A stretch of 64,000 nt of DNA from contig CM068315.1 of NCBI GenBank assembly GCA_034766995.1, positions 11,509,010-11,573,009 of the forward strand, written 5' to 3'. Each line of letters opens with the position of its first letter. The stretch's first letter is position 1. Origin of the DNA: Acanthacorydalis orientalis. Lineage: Eukaryota; Arthropoda; Insecta; Megaloptera; Corydalidae. A model generated the notes under the pieces. It was not told the DNA's origin. It ran no database searches and worked only from the letters and a program-made list of their open reading frames with translations. Position numbers and translations under genes: made by a program. This document shows, in pieces, positions 1-12,715 of this stretch.

Positions 1-38
1 TGTGTGTGCATGCGTTAAAAAATAATCATATCAACATG

Positions 39-39
<1 letters not shown>

Positions 40-92
<53 letters not shown>
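40..92. repeat. (TA)n microsatellite
   Basis: About 50 bp of pure alternating A and T, followed by a short run of ATGT tetranucleotides to about 114. Confidence 0.95.
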
Positions 93-94
<2 letters not shown>

Positions 95-277
95 GAATGT
101 ATGTATGTATGTATATATAAGTTAAACTCTTATGATGTATTCCAGCTGTTGAATGTCAGTAAGTTTCGTGTGTATTTACAAACTAATTTCATTCTATATA
201 TGAATTAATTAGTTAGTTAAATACTTAGTATCGAATATTTTATTTTAGGTTGGCGTTAATATATTTTTTATATTCCT

Positions 278-295
278 ACACATACACACACACAT

Positions 296-353
<58 letters not shown>
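278..353. repeat. (CA)n-(TA)n compound microsatellite
   Basis: A CA-rich run (about 280-315) passes directly into a TA run (to 353). Confidence 0.95.
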
Positions 354-358
<5 letters not shown>

Positions 359-740
359 TGTATATATTACACACATCACTGCTTCATTCACTGTCATTGT
401 TTTTATCATCAAGTTATTATAATCAACGCAATATGAGCTTCATTAATTTAAGGTGTTTTAATAAATAAATTGTATTAATTGACCTTTTTATTAGCTGCAT
501 TGATGTGAGAATAATTCGTATAGAAATTCCTTGATTAATTTTCATAGTTGAGAAATTTCATATTATAAAAGTATAATCAAGTTTAATTCTATTAATATTT
601 TTCCATATATAAACAATATATATTTTTATACCTCTATTCTATACGCATGTGTTGAAGTGTAGAGTAACATATATTCCTTAGTCATTGCATAACTATTAAT
701 ATATCATTTATAAAGTATACACTAGTTTACAAATTTTATG

Positions 741-741
<1 letters not shown>

Positions 742-804
<63 letters not shown>
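742..804. repeat. (TA)n microsatellite
   Basis: Uninterrupted alternating TA of about 63 bp. Confidence 0.95.
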
Positions 805-806
<2 letters not shown>

Positions 807-2779
807 AATATTCAGCTCTTTATATACATTAACTAATTAAATTGTACTTCTGAGCACAGCTCGTCCTTCAATATTTGACTTTTCCAAAATATATTGATCA
901 TGTGGATAACAAAAAATATACAATTGTCTGATTAATACTCTTTGTTTAGTAAGTTGTAATCATTTCTTGCGGACGATCAAATTGTGAATATGATTTATTT
1001 TAAATTTGAGTACAAATCTCTCTTCTAATTTTATTTTTTATTAAAGTATTTTTATTATCTCTAATAAGGATTTAAATTTTTATGGTGTTTAAACAACTTG
1101 CAAATATTTAAGAAATATAGTTTCGAAGAATTAATTATAACATTTGATTGTGTATCGATAAAAATATAATTACTTACTTATTTTATTAAAAATATACTGA
1201 ATTTACTCAAAATATAATTTTATTAAACATTTTATCATTCTGCACTTTTCTTCATTTGACTTGACGAATTTTAATTTTATTATTAATACATTTTTGGGGT
1301 TTCTTTGTGTCTTGATACTTACTTTTTTTATTAAATCAGAGAAAAGATTCGAACACAAATTTTTGATAAAAAATCAGAGAATTTAATGCATTTATAATTA
1401 TCCAAATTTCTAATCATTTATCTCACAATGTAATTAGTCTCTCTGAATTTTTATATATTTTTATAGATTTATATTTTAATGCTACATGTTTTTTATACTT
1501 TAAATTGACTTGAAATCGACAACTACTTTATCGGTATATAATGAAAGAATAGTTTGGCACATATTGGATTACACAAACAAATCAATAACGCAAATTATAT
1601 TATCTAAGATTAAAATGACAAATATCAAGTTCTTAAGAATTGTTTTTTATTAATTTTTAAACGATAAAAATATCAAATGATCTACAAATATTTATTAAGC
1701 AATATTTAATTTTTGATGCCATACTAAAACAGAATTGTTAGAAATAAAATCATTATTCTTTATAGTAATGATTTTATATTGGTGACAATTGTAGGTTGAT
1801 TATTAATATATTATAACCTCGAATGTAACCAAATTATAAATGTGATGTTTCTCTTTTTGAGATTTTTCAAAGAAATCTTTGTTGTAAGTAATACGAGCAA
1901 GTAAAAAAAGGAAAATAATTATAATGTATGTTACCAAAATTATTTGCTTTTTTTTATAATTTAAGATGGAAATTTACTACTGTAAAGTAAAAAATTCTAG
2001 TACAGTTTTGGATTGAAATAATAAATTAAATATAAATATTAGAGGTAGGATCATTAAATGAGATTGTTTTTTGAGTATGCATTGGTGGGCCACTGTTATC
2101 TTATTCTGTTATAATTGATTTGAGCATTCATTCCTTCTTTAAGTCTGATGCTCGAGTATCAGTCCACTTGAAGATGGAAGTGCTGATTCAGTCGTAATGG
2201 AATAGTGTGACAGTGAGTTAAAGGAGAGAATGCTCGAAGAGAACAGTACAGAAATTAATATACAAATATGAAAACAAATTATTTAAATTTTAAATATATT
2301 TGTAAAAAATAAGGAAATATTTGTAAATAAAAAAGTCGTTTTTATTATTTATTTGCAAGTTAGGAGTTAAGTACAAGTGTATTCTTTCAACTATTAATTT
2401 GTATTGACATTTTTCTTGATTGTTTCTTAATAACCGAAATTTATTGATCGGACACGCTGTGATAAAACTTAACAATTTATGAATTAGTTGCATGTAAATA
2501 CACGCAATTCATTATAATTAATGACATCGAAACAGCTTGTAATTAAGAAAATGTATTTCTATAACTAAACTAAAATTTCCGGTATATCGATATAACGTAA
2601 ACAATGAATGCATTATAGACAGCCTACACATATATATCGATACACACACTTGTACGAGACGAATCTAAAAAACGTTAATTTTCGTTCAGAACAAACCGAA
2701 CATGTGCAGCACTAGCACAAACTTAAAACCGAAACACACAAGAGCTGTAAAAAAAGAACATGTTCAACTATAGAACATA

Positions 2780-3080
2780 GCCGAGCGTCAAAAGACAACT
2801 TTTCACCGCGACTGTACTCTCTCGCTGCCGGTATTTTTAGGGGTTGTAGGCTTTTTGTAAGGGAGTGTGGGGTGTGTGTTAGCGGTTAGCGGCGACGATT
2901 CGTCCCGCGCGTCACCCCGCGCGCGTACAGCTATCTAGAACGCTGTAGAGTGGGGAAGAGTCGCTTCGAAAACGCCAGTAACACCAGTCACTAACCGAGT
3001 GTCGTGGTGTGTGTAGCATTCATGTTATTCCGCTGCGTAACGAACACGTAATTATAATAATACACCGTTGAATGACTCGT
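2780..3080 (+). promoter_or_regulatory. Putative CpG-rich promoter of the groucho-like gene
   Basis: This is the most GC- and CpG-rich block near the gene, with runs such as CCCGCGCGTCACC and CCGCGCGCG at 2900-2930. It stands out sharply from the flanking AT-rich DNA and sits 600-900 bp upstream of the start codon at 3693. I see no convincing TATA box at a fixed distance from a clear initiator, so the transcription start is not placed. That it is the promoter is inferred from composition and position; an enhancer or leader exon is also possible. Confidence 0.5.
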
Positions 3081-3314
3081 CATCGGCAACGCAAAATAAG
3101 AAATACGTCTGTATTTCAAATAACGCAGTATAATTGATAAATCAAGTCAGTGTTTTGTGTGTTTTTGTTCATTTGTTTTATTCGACGTCTCCGACACGTT
3201 TTTGGATTATTCAAGGATTACTCGATCTATTCCTGGATGGATATATACACGCATACGTACAGAGATATCATTTTGTGTTTTTTTTTTCTTTTTCAGTGTG
3301 CTTAGTTCTCATCG

Positions 3315-3344
3315 ATGAAATTTGAAAATATGTACCAGTGTTGA
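3315..3344 (+). other. Upstream ORF in presumed leader (9 codons)
   Basis: ATG at 3315-3317 is followed by eight sense codons and TGA at 3342-3344. It matters only if this part of the leader is retained in the mature mRNA, which the sequence alone does not show. Confidence 0.4.
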
Positions 3345-3385
3345 TAATATCATTCATTCTTAAAAATCTGTGTAGTATATTCACC

Positions 3386-3406
3386 ATGTGCAACGCGCTT
3401 CAATGA
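3386..3406 (+). other. Upstream ORF in presumed leader (6 codons)
   Basis: ATG at 3386-3388 has a favourable upstream context (CACC before the ATG) and encodes MCNALQ before TGA at 3404-3406. Its stop overlaps the start of a second short ORF, ATG 3403-3405 to TAA 3424-3426 (MSGLTRL), in another frame. Such overlapping uORFs usually lower downstream initiation; here the effect is only inferred. Confidence 0.4.
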
Positions 3407-3674
3407 GTGGCCTGACGCGTCTGTAAAAAATTAAGTACATAACGTACCAATTTTTTTCCAGTTCGTTCTTTGAGTTCATTTCTGTGATTAAAAAGTTTAC
3501 ACATTTTTCACGTTTCGCGGAACGGCGGAAGAAGTGGAGTGATTGTTCTCGTCGACCGTTATATCAATTTATATTTTCTACGTAATTGTATTTACGGCAG
3601 CCGTGAAATATTTGCGTGTGGCGTGTGTTTCTCGACGCGTTTTTTCCTCTCTGTTTATTTTTGGGATTAATACC

Positions 3675-3686
3675 ATGTGCTGCTGA
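3675..3686 (+). other. Three-codon uORF just before the main start
   Basis: ATG TGC TGC TGA, encoding MCC. The ATG has ACC directly before it (A at -3), a strong initiation context. Its TGA ends 6 nt before the main ATG at 3693 and is also the in-frame stop that fixes 3693 as the main start. A ribosome that ends here has almost no room to re-initiate, so output of the main frame would depend on leaky scanning. It is close enough to the coding start to be in the same exon. Confidence 0.65.
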
Positions 3687-3692
3687 CGTAAT

Positions 3693-3755
3693 ATGTACCC
3701 CAGTGCAGGTATGAATGCAGCGGCTGCAGCGGCGGTAGCAGCCGCAAGGCATCCG
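3693..3755 (+). CDS. gro: Groucho/TLE-like corepressor, first coding exon (partial gene)
   Basis: The exon encodes 21 residues: MYPSAGMNA, then an alanine-rich stretch with one valine, then RHP, and is cut at a perfect GTAAGT donor (3756-3761). Groucho/TLE proteins start with MYPS or MFPQ-type residues and RHP, and their first coding exon ends at RHP; this match plus the donor position is the basis of the call. The start has A at -3 and an in-frame TGA at 3684-3686, so no longer N-terminus is possible on unspliced sequence. Groucho is a nuclear WD40 corepressor recruited by Hairy/E(spl), Engrailed, TCF and others; the tetramerising Q domain and WD40 repeats lie in later exons not seen here. 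Odd: about 14 extra residues, mostly alanine, separate the usually adjacent MYPS and RHP motifs. The alternative is another transcription regulator with an alanine-rich start; 21 residues cannot prove homology. Confidence 0.65.
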
Positions 3756-6117
3756 GTAAGTCTTCTACATTCTTTTCTATCTCATCTATACAACCTATTT
3801 AAGTATCTCTGCATGCTATTAAATTCCCTACGTGAGATTTTTTTTAAAAAGTTGTCAGAGCGATACTAGATCTTTTTTTTTCATTTGCCTAAAAGTAACC
3901 GTTTGATGATTTCAGTCATGTAATTGAAGTTTTACAGATTATTATCTTATATATCCGAGACTATTTTTTAAGACTTTGCTAAAGATTATTTATGTATTTA
4001 TTTTTTTTTTGAACAAAACGGATATTAAATTTTACTAATTGAACGCAAAATTAGTTTAACACAATTTTTAAAATAATTACTATAGAAATTTCCGCGGTTC
4101 TTTTGATATTTTTTACCAACGACAATATCTAGTTATTAAATATTTCAGTCCACAGGATATTTTATTTTAGTAATTAATATGTTGTACGTTAATCAATTTT
4201 AAAAGAATGTAGTTGACATATTTTTTGTCGATCAAAAAATTATCACTTCTAATAAGACTACATTCGACTTGGATAAAGTTCTAAAAAATGTATGCACGAA
4301 CGCCTCTAAATTCAATTAACATAAATCAGTTTTTAGTTATGTTATTCTTTTCAGTAAACGTTTTGAAATAGAATTAATTTCGCAATGTCAAAACGATGAA
4401 GTCTTTAATAAATAACTCCTCTAATAAACGACATAAACACAATAAATGTATAAATCGCATTAATGATGTTTACCGAAACCTTCGATACTCAAATAATTTA
4501 TTTAAATTACTTCTGATAATTGACTTTTGAGCCACGATGTTAAATGTATACAAAATTATTAAACATTGAATGTAATCACAAGTATAAAAATGATAGTACA
4601 TTTATTTCAGTTTTAAAAATCGTGTAAAACAATTTATATTGAATTAGTGATAAACATTTTTTTATCTTAATTCTACAAACTGATTTGAATCAGGTGATAA
4701 GTTAAAATGTATAAATGAATAAACAGAACAACTTAAATAGACTAGTTCAGTTTATTTGTATGAAAATTGTAAATACATTTGATATTTTTATTATTGTCTT
4801 TACATTTTTAAAAGTGAAAACATTTTATTCTACCAAATTACATTTTTTAACATGCACCTTGTTATTGTGATAACTTGGAAGTTCATTACGAGGATAATGT
4901 TATTTTCTCGAGATTTGATAACCTAAAGACTAAAATCGGCTTACGAATGGGTATAGTCTTGTAGTTATTAATCATTAAAGAATAACTGACATTTGAATTA
5001 ATTTATGTAATAGTGGCAGACCTTTAATATACTATGATGTTGGTAAATAATATACTTGTCCTCTATCTCTGCTTGATGGATATTTTTATGATTAAAAATA
5101 ACAGTAATACTGATTATATGAAAAAATACATTTGTATCAATATAGCTCGATCGTGTGTTTTGTAAAAAAAGGCTTCATGGATCACAGTCTCCGCTGATTC
5201 ATGGGATAAATAAATTATATTTGAAAACACTGAAAATGTTTAATAATATATATGGTTCTTTAATTTTTATGTTCGTTTTACTATAATGTGATTGCACTTT
5301 CCAGTATCAACTTTTTGTTCTTGTAAAATTTTATATATAAGAGCCATAGATAAAAAATAAATTTTCAAGATGTTTCTTTTTTTAAGAAATTGTTCAGATT
5401 CACTCATATAATGAACAGTCGAATTTACATTACTGTAAATAAGTATAGATTTTAAAACTATCGTTATATAATTATAAAACTACATGTGAGAATAGGAAAA
5501 AAATACATTAAACTATAGACTAATATAGATATCAGACTATTTTTGTACATAATTTTCGATATTTAAGACGAAAATTAAACAAATGAAATCACATGTACTT
5601 GCTTTCTAGGTTTGTATAGACTCATGTTTTTATATAACTTGTTTATGATCACACAATACATAAACGTATACTTAAATGAATACTTCTACATATTCTAAAT
5701 GATGTAATTGATGAAACATTGGCGTTTCTATTCACACAAATATTCTGTATCGTTTTATGGTTGAATGTAGCTACTGTTTAAGATACAAATGCCGAAGTGG
5801 TTGACGATTGTTGACCAATTTCCTGATAAAAGGAACAATCAGTTTCGTAAAAAAACTAATAGGTTGATTGAATATTATTGTTAAAGATTTTACGAAAATG
5901 TATACCTTTTACAATAATTGCTCCTCAAAATGAATTATGTATTTTAATTGTTTTATAGATATACACTTTTCGAATTGTGTTCTTCATTCGATGTGTAATG
6001 TTATTTTTTTTCTGATATTTTAAAATTTTTGTAATCAGGTGCAAACATTTATTACTGTCATCAAGAATTTGTATGTTTATTATGATCACCTATATGTGAA
6101 TATATGTATGTGTATGG

Positions 6118-6123
<6 letters not shown>

Positions 6124-6167
<44 letters not shown>

Positions 6168-6193
6168 GGTGTGTATGTATGTATGTATGTATA
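6124..6193. repeat. (TA)n-(GTAT)n microsatellite
   Basis: TA run 6124-6165, then GT-rich sequence and GTAT tetranucleotides to 6193. Confidence 0.9.
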
Positions 6194-6311
6194 AACTTTA
6201 AATCCCACAACACAAAAATACATTATATGTTCTAACAAATTGTAGTATATGATTTAATTATGCAAATTTATAATATAAGATAAATGATGTTAAAATTTGT
6301 GAATGCACTAT

Positions 6312-6322
6312 ATATGTATGTA

Positions 6323-6383
<61 letters not shown>
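6312..6383. repeat. (GTAT)n-(GT)n-(TA)n microsatellite
   Basis: Short GTAT and GT units (6312-6330) lead into a TA run ending at 6383. Together with 6124-6193 it forms a pair about 190 bp apart with mirrored order of units. Confidence 0.9.
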
Positions 6384-6388
<5 letters not shown>

Positions 6389-7098
6389 GATGAAAAATTC
6401 CACGACACAACAATTTCCATATGTACATCCATTCTAATATTTTCAAACAGAAAATCAATGATATTTCTATTTTATCATTTCGAAGTTAAAAACTATCAGT
6501 ATGAATGAATAATATTTTATTCTTCTAACTCGCATTTCTGTTGTTATATCTCTTCTGATATTATTTACCAGCCAGCTAATTAAAAATGTTTGATTGATCA
6601 AATAAGATGTATCATGTATTGTAATGCATGTATCAGTGTTTAAAATGTATTAATAAATAAAATACTCGACAATTAAATAATTATTTAGTTGATATGATAA
6701 TTATGTAAGCGTTTATATGTAAGAATTTGACATAGGACAGGTAGCATTTCTATATTAAATCTATTGTCCGTATAAATATATATATATATATAATCATGTA
6801 TTATATAAGTACCAACCTCCTGTAATGAATGTTTTATTCGAAATACAGTACTTTATATATGGTACATATTGGTTAGTTTCTTTGTAATTTTTTATATTAA
6901 TATAAAAAGTTAAATTATTAATAATGGAATTTCGTTATTCGTATATACCAGTATTGTTAATGCAAATGATTTTTATTAACAATATGAACGTAAAAGAAGT
7001 AATATCATTTTTTCGTATAAGAATATCTTTAAAATATCGTTAAAAATTTAACGAACCTAAATCATTGTTAAAATTACAGCTGTTACATTATTGAAGCG

Positions 7099-7108
<10 letters not shown>

Positions 7109-7176
<68 letters not shown>
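7109..7176. repeat. (TA)n microsatellite
   Basis: Pure alternating TA of about 68 bp. Confidence 0.95.
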
Positions 7177-7178
<2 letters not shown>

Positions 7179-7531
7179 TTTTAGTGTTTAATAATTTATT
7201 TTTAAAATATTTTGAATCTTTGTTAGGAATATTATATTATTAATAATCGAAAAATTGACATATGAAGTCTGATACATAAATTTCAAAAGCAATATTTTAA
7301 CTCCACAAATTTTTAGATTTAATTTTTCATTTCACATTTGAGTTACCTCTAAATCAAGATTATAATTGAAAATAAAATTTCCCGCTTTTTAAAATTTGTC
7401 ACCCCGGGCAGTGGACCATGTTGCATTTATCTAAATTCTATTTTAAATATAGTTCTTTTGAAGTATAGATAATATAATTATTATAATATAATTTTGTAAA
7501 TGAAGAATTTCTCTCTACCACAAAACACAAA

Positions 7532-7620
7532 AATGTTCAATAAGTTATTGATCCTTTCTGATAATTACATATGTGCATTTAAATAGCATTGCAATCATCT
7601 TCAGAGTGATACGGTACAAA
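7532..7620 (+). repeat. Dispersed repeat A, degenerate copy
   Basis: Shares the family landmarks in order: AAAATGTTCA, a TTATTGATC block, a GTGCATTT block, and ATCATCTTCAGAG near the end. It is the most diverged copy I noticed. The family is described at 58960-59110. Confidence 0.5.
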
Positions 7621-7814
7621 AAAAGCTATTAGCATTCTGAAAATTACTGTATGTTCATCTGAATAAGTAAATCAGCAATCAAAAACGATTAGTAATCAAT
7701 TAGTAAAATTTTTGTTTAGTAAGAAATTGCTTTTTGTAGAGGAGTAAAAACAAATCATATATGAAGCGTGGATAAGTAGTAAATGTATTTAATTTTGTCC
7801 CTTTTTCTTTGTAC

Positions 7815-7819
<5 letters not shown>

Positions 7820-7878
<59 letters not shown>
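7820..7878. repeat. (TA)n-(GT)n microsatellite
   Basis: TA run to about 7862, then GT to 7878. Confidence 0.95.
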
Positions 7879-8659
7879 CCGCGAAATTATAGACTTTTAA
7901 CAATTGGACTTGATGGTACTTCTTTGTAATCTCATGCAATGGTTTTCAATCTATCCTTCAAATATGATAAAGACCGCATAAAAAAAGTAGTGCAAAGATT
8001 ATTAAAAAATAGTAATTTATATATAATATCCCATTGAATCTATTGTCTCCTACGTATAAAAACATTTATCAGAATTTAGTGATTTTTATTTCAAATTGAT
8101 AAAAACGTTAATATGCGAATATATTTAAAACAGCTAATTCATCTCTTCGAGTACCATTTCTTTTAAAATTGTGCTTCTTTCATTCATTTTTAAATGATGT
8201 ATTAAAAGTTAATATTAGTTTAATTTATCATCGATTTGGTTGATATATATATATATATGTAAGTTCGTATCAGTGATTGAAATCATCGAAATATGAGAAC
8301 TTTAAAAAATCATCTGATGTTCATATACATAATTTTAAAATAAATCAATAACAGATGGCATACATACTAAATGCATTACATGTAATTAGTATTATTAAGT
8401 TTTTTTTTCTTTTAAATTTTGTTTTGTAACTCTTATGGAAATTGTGTTAACTAATGTTGAAAGTTAATTAGCATATTAAAAGAAACATCCTTACAAAAAA
8501 GTACACACACACACATATAAACATGCTTCTGTACTCATTTATGGTCCATGAAACTAGTATTCATTATTCAGATATTTAAATTTCTTTGTTATTATTTAAA
8601 TCTAAATTGTCTATTATTTTTTGTATATTTACTGTTGTCCATTTAGTTTCACCTATGTG

Positions 8660-8663
<4 letters not shown>

Positions 8664-8717
<54 letters not shown>
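8664..8717. repeat. (TA)n microsatellite
   Basis: Pure TA run framed by TGTATG on the left and GTGTATAC on the right. Confidence 0.95.
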
Positions 8718-8722
<5 letters not shown>

Positions 8723-8869
8723 ATATACACACGGGTATACATGTATCTTTATAGGAATGATTATTATTTTTGAGAACACCTATAATATAATTTTCCATAT
8801 TTTGAAACACCGCTCTATCTATTTGAAATGTTTAAAAATCAGCATACTTTTCTTAAACTCATCGTGAAA

Positions 8870-10123
8870 TTTTAAAATGTTTATGTATTTATTCATACCA
8901 TAATTACTCTCAGATATTCCAAAAATTGTTCTCAATACCATTAAGTTTTGCGGTGTCTACATTAAAATAAATATTGAACTACATTTTATTAACGAAAGTA
9001 GTATAGTTTTTGCGTTCAGATTATCTATATTTTCTATTCATTTGAACAGAAAATGGTTCATTGATCAATATTTGCATTTTTAAAAATCATATCATTTTTT
9101 TTTAACTGTAGAAATTTGAAGAATAAAAGAGAGACAATTTATAATAAACACTTGGGTAGTTTACATTTTTTTACGCTTTTACAATTACTATATTTTTAAA
9201 AACTATATGCCTCCAAAATTTTTTTAAAGGTTTTTAATACACGAGTGAAGAATTATAAATATCGATGTGAATGTATAATAATTAATATTTTTAATAAATA
9301 ATTTATCATGATTACGCGTTATTTTAAAAACAAACATATTTGCTTTATTATTTTATAAATGTTGATCTATGAGTGTAAGTCTATGTATACATTGTATTAT
9401 TTTTTCATTCTAGAATGTAAAGGAGCGATAATTGTGAAGTAAACTAATTATTAAATGTGAAATGGTTCGTTTTTGATATATTTTTCCGTTTATAAATATG
9501 ATAGATGATTAATTACACATTTAATTATTTTAATGTTTACATAAACAGTTTTGACCTTTTTAACAGACACGAGTATCTTCTATATAAAAAACACATGCGG
9601 TTGGGAATTTATTTGTGAGATAAGATATTTGTTATGTATCACATATGTGTGCACATACATACAAGAAGAACGCCGTAACGCTTTTCAAATATGATTTTAG
9701 TGGCCTCGTTAGACATTATGTACTGTTGCTGATTGCTGTAGAGACGTGTCGATTAACTTGAAACAACTGATTAGAACTAATTAGATTACTGTGCGTGATC
9801 TTCTGGGATTTTATACGCTAACAATGTCTGTAATTCCTATTAATATATTCTTGGTCATATGATGTGGTTAGGGAGGTGGGATGGACTGAAGAACAAAATG
9901 TATGGGGTATCTGCAATGATATAAAATGATGAAAGTGTAATTGCATTCATCATTCTTTACACAGTAATTTCTAAGAGACAGTGAAAGATGTGTACATATT
10001 TTATTTATTTTATTTTATTTCGGTAGTCAAAAAGCTGTGCCTTGTTCATATTGATGAAGTTGTTTCGCATTTAAACCAATTTTTTATTTCTTATTAATAA
10101 TAAATAGTATGAACTTTATTAAA

Positions 10124-10130
<7 letters not shown>
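8870..10130. other. Unassigned AT-rich intron DNA
   Basis: No gene or transposon recognised. A more complex block at about 9580-9850 contains homeodomain-type cores (TGATTAG, CTAATTAG) and could be regulatory, but I see no decisive motif cluster. Confidence 0.5.

Positions 10131-10131
<1 letters not shown>

Positions 10132-10181
<50 letters not shown>
10132..10181. repeat. (TA)n microsatellite
   Basis: TA run followed by a short TGTGTG stretch. Confidence 0.95.
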
Positions 10182-10183
<2 letters not shown>

Positions 10184-10802
10184 GTGTGTGTATAAACATT
10201 AAAATATGTATATTCTTTAAAAGAACTCCATTATAGAATCGTTAGAAAAAGTATGTTTTTCACAAGAAGTGTTTCATAACGTTAAAAAACATACATAAAC
10301 CCGACATATAATTATCATCTACCGCCGAACTCATCATTATGTTATGATAATAATATACTTGATAAAGAAATATACATAAAACTGGCAGAAAACCACAGAT
10401 ATGTAAACATGTGACAATCACATAGACGTTGAAAATAATTGTATATATTATTCATCTTTATTATGTTGTGTAATTGTTGTTCGGATAGCTTTATTGCGCA
10501 TAAGTTTAAATTCAATTTAGGATTTTGTACGTTTGAATTTATTCTTTTCCTGTTACGAATAAAATGTTTAATAACAGTAAACATTAATACATTCATGAAA
10601 GTCAAATTGGATGTTTTCAAATAAAAAAATCCACACTTTAATACTGCATGAATCTCGCTAATAGTTATGAATAATTTATTTAAATTATACACGCCTGAAA
10701 AGATTCTTAATAATTATAATGTTGCTCCGACTGTTTTACATAAAGACGTTTACTTCTCATCAGATAGGCATATTTGTAAATGTTGATTTGAATACTTAAA
10801 TT

Positions 10803-10806
<4 letters not shown>

Positions 10807-10851
<45 letters not shown>
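10807..10851. repeat. (TA)n microsatellite
   Basis: Pure TA run of about 45 bp. Confidence 0.95.
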
Positions 10852-10853
<2 letters not shown>

Positions 10854-12474
10854 ATGTTTACAAAAATATTTTAAAACAGTGTGTGTATTCAAAGTATAAA
10901 TATTTTATAGAAATCGTACATGTTAATCTACTTCTATATTAATAAAATTATACATTTCCAATTTTTGAAGGTCTAGCGAAATCAATAATTTATGAAATGT
11001 TTAAAAAAATATTTTTTTATTTTAATAATAGTAATTATAATAGACGAAACATGTTGTGTTTATTAAATAAGTTAACTTATTTGTTAACATTTTTAATTAT
11101 ATTTTGCTATTTTTTCCAGTTACATTTGTTTATATTTTTATTATTTGCCATGTTTTGATAACAATGTAAATCAAATAATAAACATGGAAGTGATTTGAAA
11201 TAAATTGTTCCATCATTACAGTAATTAAAGTAAATAAATAATATTATATTTCACTATTTGGTTTGTATACAATTAAAATATAAAAAAAATGCCAGTTTTT
11301 AGTCAATATTACATACTAAACACACTTTCAGTATTTAGAATCAGTTAAAAATATAGTCGTTTGTCAATTTTGGCAGTGAGATTCTTGTTATTTATGAATT
11401 TTTAAACTTTTCTAATATGTCTTTGAATATCACGATGAGTATTTTTTTTTTGATGGATGGAGTGCATGTCGGATCGGTATAGAAATAGATTAGAAATTGA
11501 AATACGAACTTTTTATTTAATGTGCTTCTATATAGAATTAAAATTTTCAGTTATTTATATATATATATACATATATGTGTTATGTTCGTGTATTTAGTGA
11601 TATATTTCAATCTGTATCTAAGGAGAAATTAGTATTTTATTCGCGTTATTTACATGCATATTTATGGTGTTCGTTACATTCTTCATCGGTCCATTTTATT
11701 TAATATTCATTTAAATATTACACCCATCACAAATAGCATTACAGTCAATCAAAACGCATTCCATTCTGATCACGCACACACCAAATAGTATCCAAAAAAC
11801 AGTGACACACGAACTCCAGTGACCAATCAACAACAAAATAAACATAATAATATAAAAAGGTCCCTCGTTCTACATGAGAATTATATTATACAGGTTCCAG
11901 TGTGCATGCCTATATATATATACATATATATACACACATACAAATCTCTATGGAACTGTTTTTTAATGATATTAATTTTAGTATTTATCACCTCTTTTGT
12001 ACATTTGAGTAGTTAAGATTACTCTTATAATCATTACCACCTTTTTCCACTGATATACCGCAAAGAACCAATTTATTTACTTGTAATTATTGATTGTACA
12101 TCGCAAACAAATATTAATGAAATTATGTAATATTTGTACATAAATGAAAGAGAAATTTTGTTGATTTTATACTTAAAATGGAAATATGAAAATTTAGGAT
12201 TTTATTTTAAATTTATGAATGCAATTTATCTTTAGTAAGTAATATCGTTGAACTAAATTTATTTCAAAGACCTAATTCGATCCTTGGGCTTCTAATTAAA
12301 CATTGCTGACTTACATTATAAGAAGAGGACAATTTCAAGCTTACAATTTTAAAAAAAATCATTAAATACCTTATATTTATTTTTCATATAAGTTATTATT
12401 AAGTTTCTGGACCTTCAGTTATCCGAAACAGCATCTTTAATGATTTTTTTGGTCTATCTTTCTTAATAATAAAA

Positions 12475-12715
12475 ATCCACATTTCTCGTCACTTTGTCCG
12501 CAACGTGGACGTCTGCCTCCATCTAACGAATGAGGTAAATAAGAACATTTTCACGAATAATAGGTTTCAAATTTAATTCATTACATTTCGTTCTTAGGTA
12601 TTTTTTATGTTTAAATATATTATGTTATAAAAACCAATAAACAGTTTTTTCTTCCATGTTTTGTTTCTACTTTCCCGTCGACTTTGATGGACTCTATACT
12701 AGTTATAATATAATG
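12475..12715 (+). repeat. Dispersed repeat B, copy 1
   Basis: One of three related copies (also 14312-14550 and 44143-44345) sharing, in order, CATTTCTCGTCACTTTGT, a block ending GTTTCAA, TTTCGTTC, TTTTTTATGTTTAAAT, AAAAACCAATAAA and a terminal ACTTTGATGGACT-type block. About 240 bp, no coding potential, type unknown. It could be the 3' end or a deletion derivative of a larger transposon. Confidence 0.65.

Larger units (their letters stand above)
1..2780. other. AT-rich upstream intergenic DNA
   Basis: I recognise no gene or exon here. It is AT-rich, low-complexity sequence with three TA-type microsatellites, listed separately. A slightly more complex stretch lies at about 2040-2240 but shows no coding signal that I can support. 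It lies upstream of the presumed groucho promoter and may contain distal control DNA, which cannot be judged from one sequence. Confidence 0.6.
2950..3692 (+). other. Presumed 5' leader (UTR) of the groucho-like transcript
   Basis: This stretch runs from the GC-rich block to the start codon, with no open frame joined to the coding start: an in-frame TGA lies at 3684-3686. It contains several short upstream ORFs, listed separately. The 5' boundary is a guess, and part of it could be a spliced-out leader intron. RNA 5'-end data would settle both points. Confidence 0.4.

Noticed and set aside
3134..3325. 63-codon frame in the presumed leader
   Set aside because: It starts at TTG, not ATG, and shows no conserved protein; more likely untranslated leader.
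3564..3752. 62-codon frame on the - strand over the groucho exon
   Set aside because: A shadow of the + strand exon and leader; no known similarity.
10342..10692. 116-codon open frame on the - strand
   Set aside because: Composition is that of random AT-rich DNA (Asn, Ile, Leu, Lys rich) and no motif is recognised.
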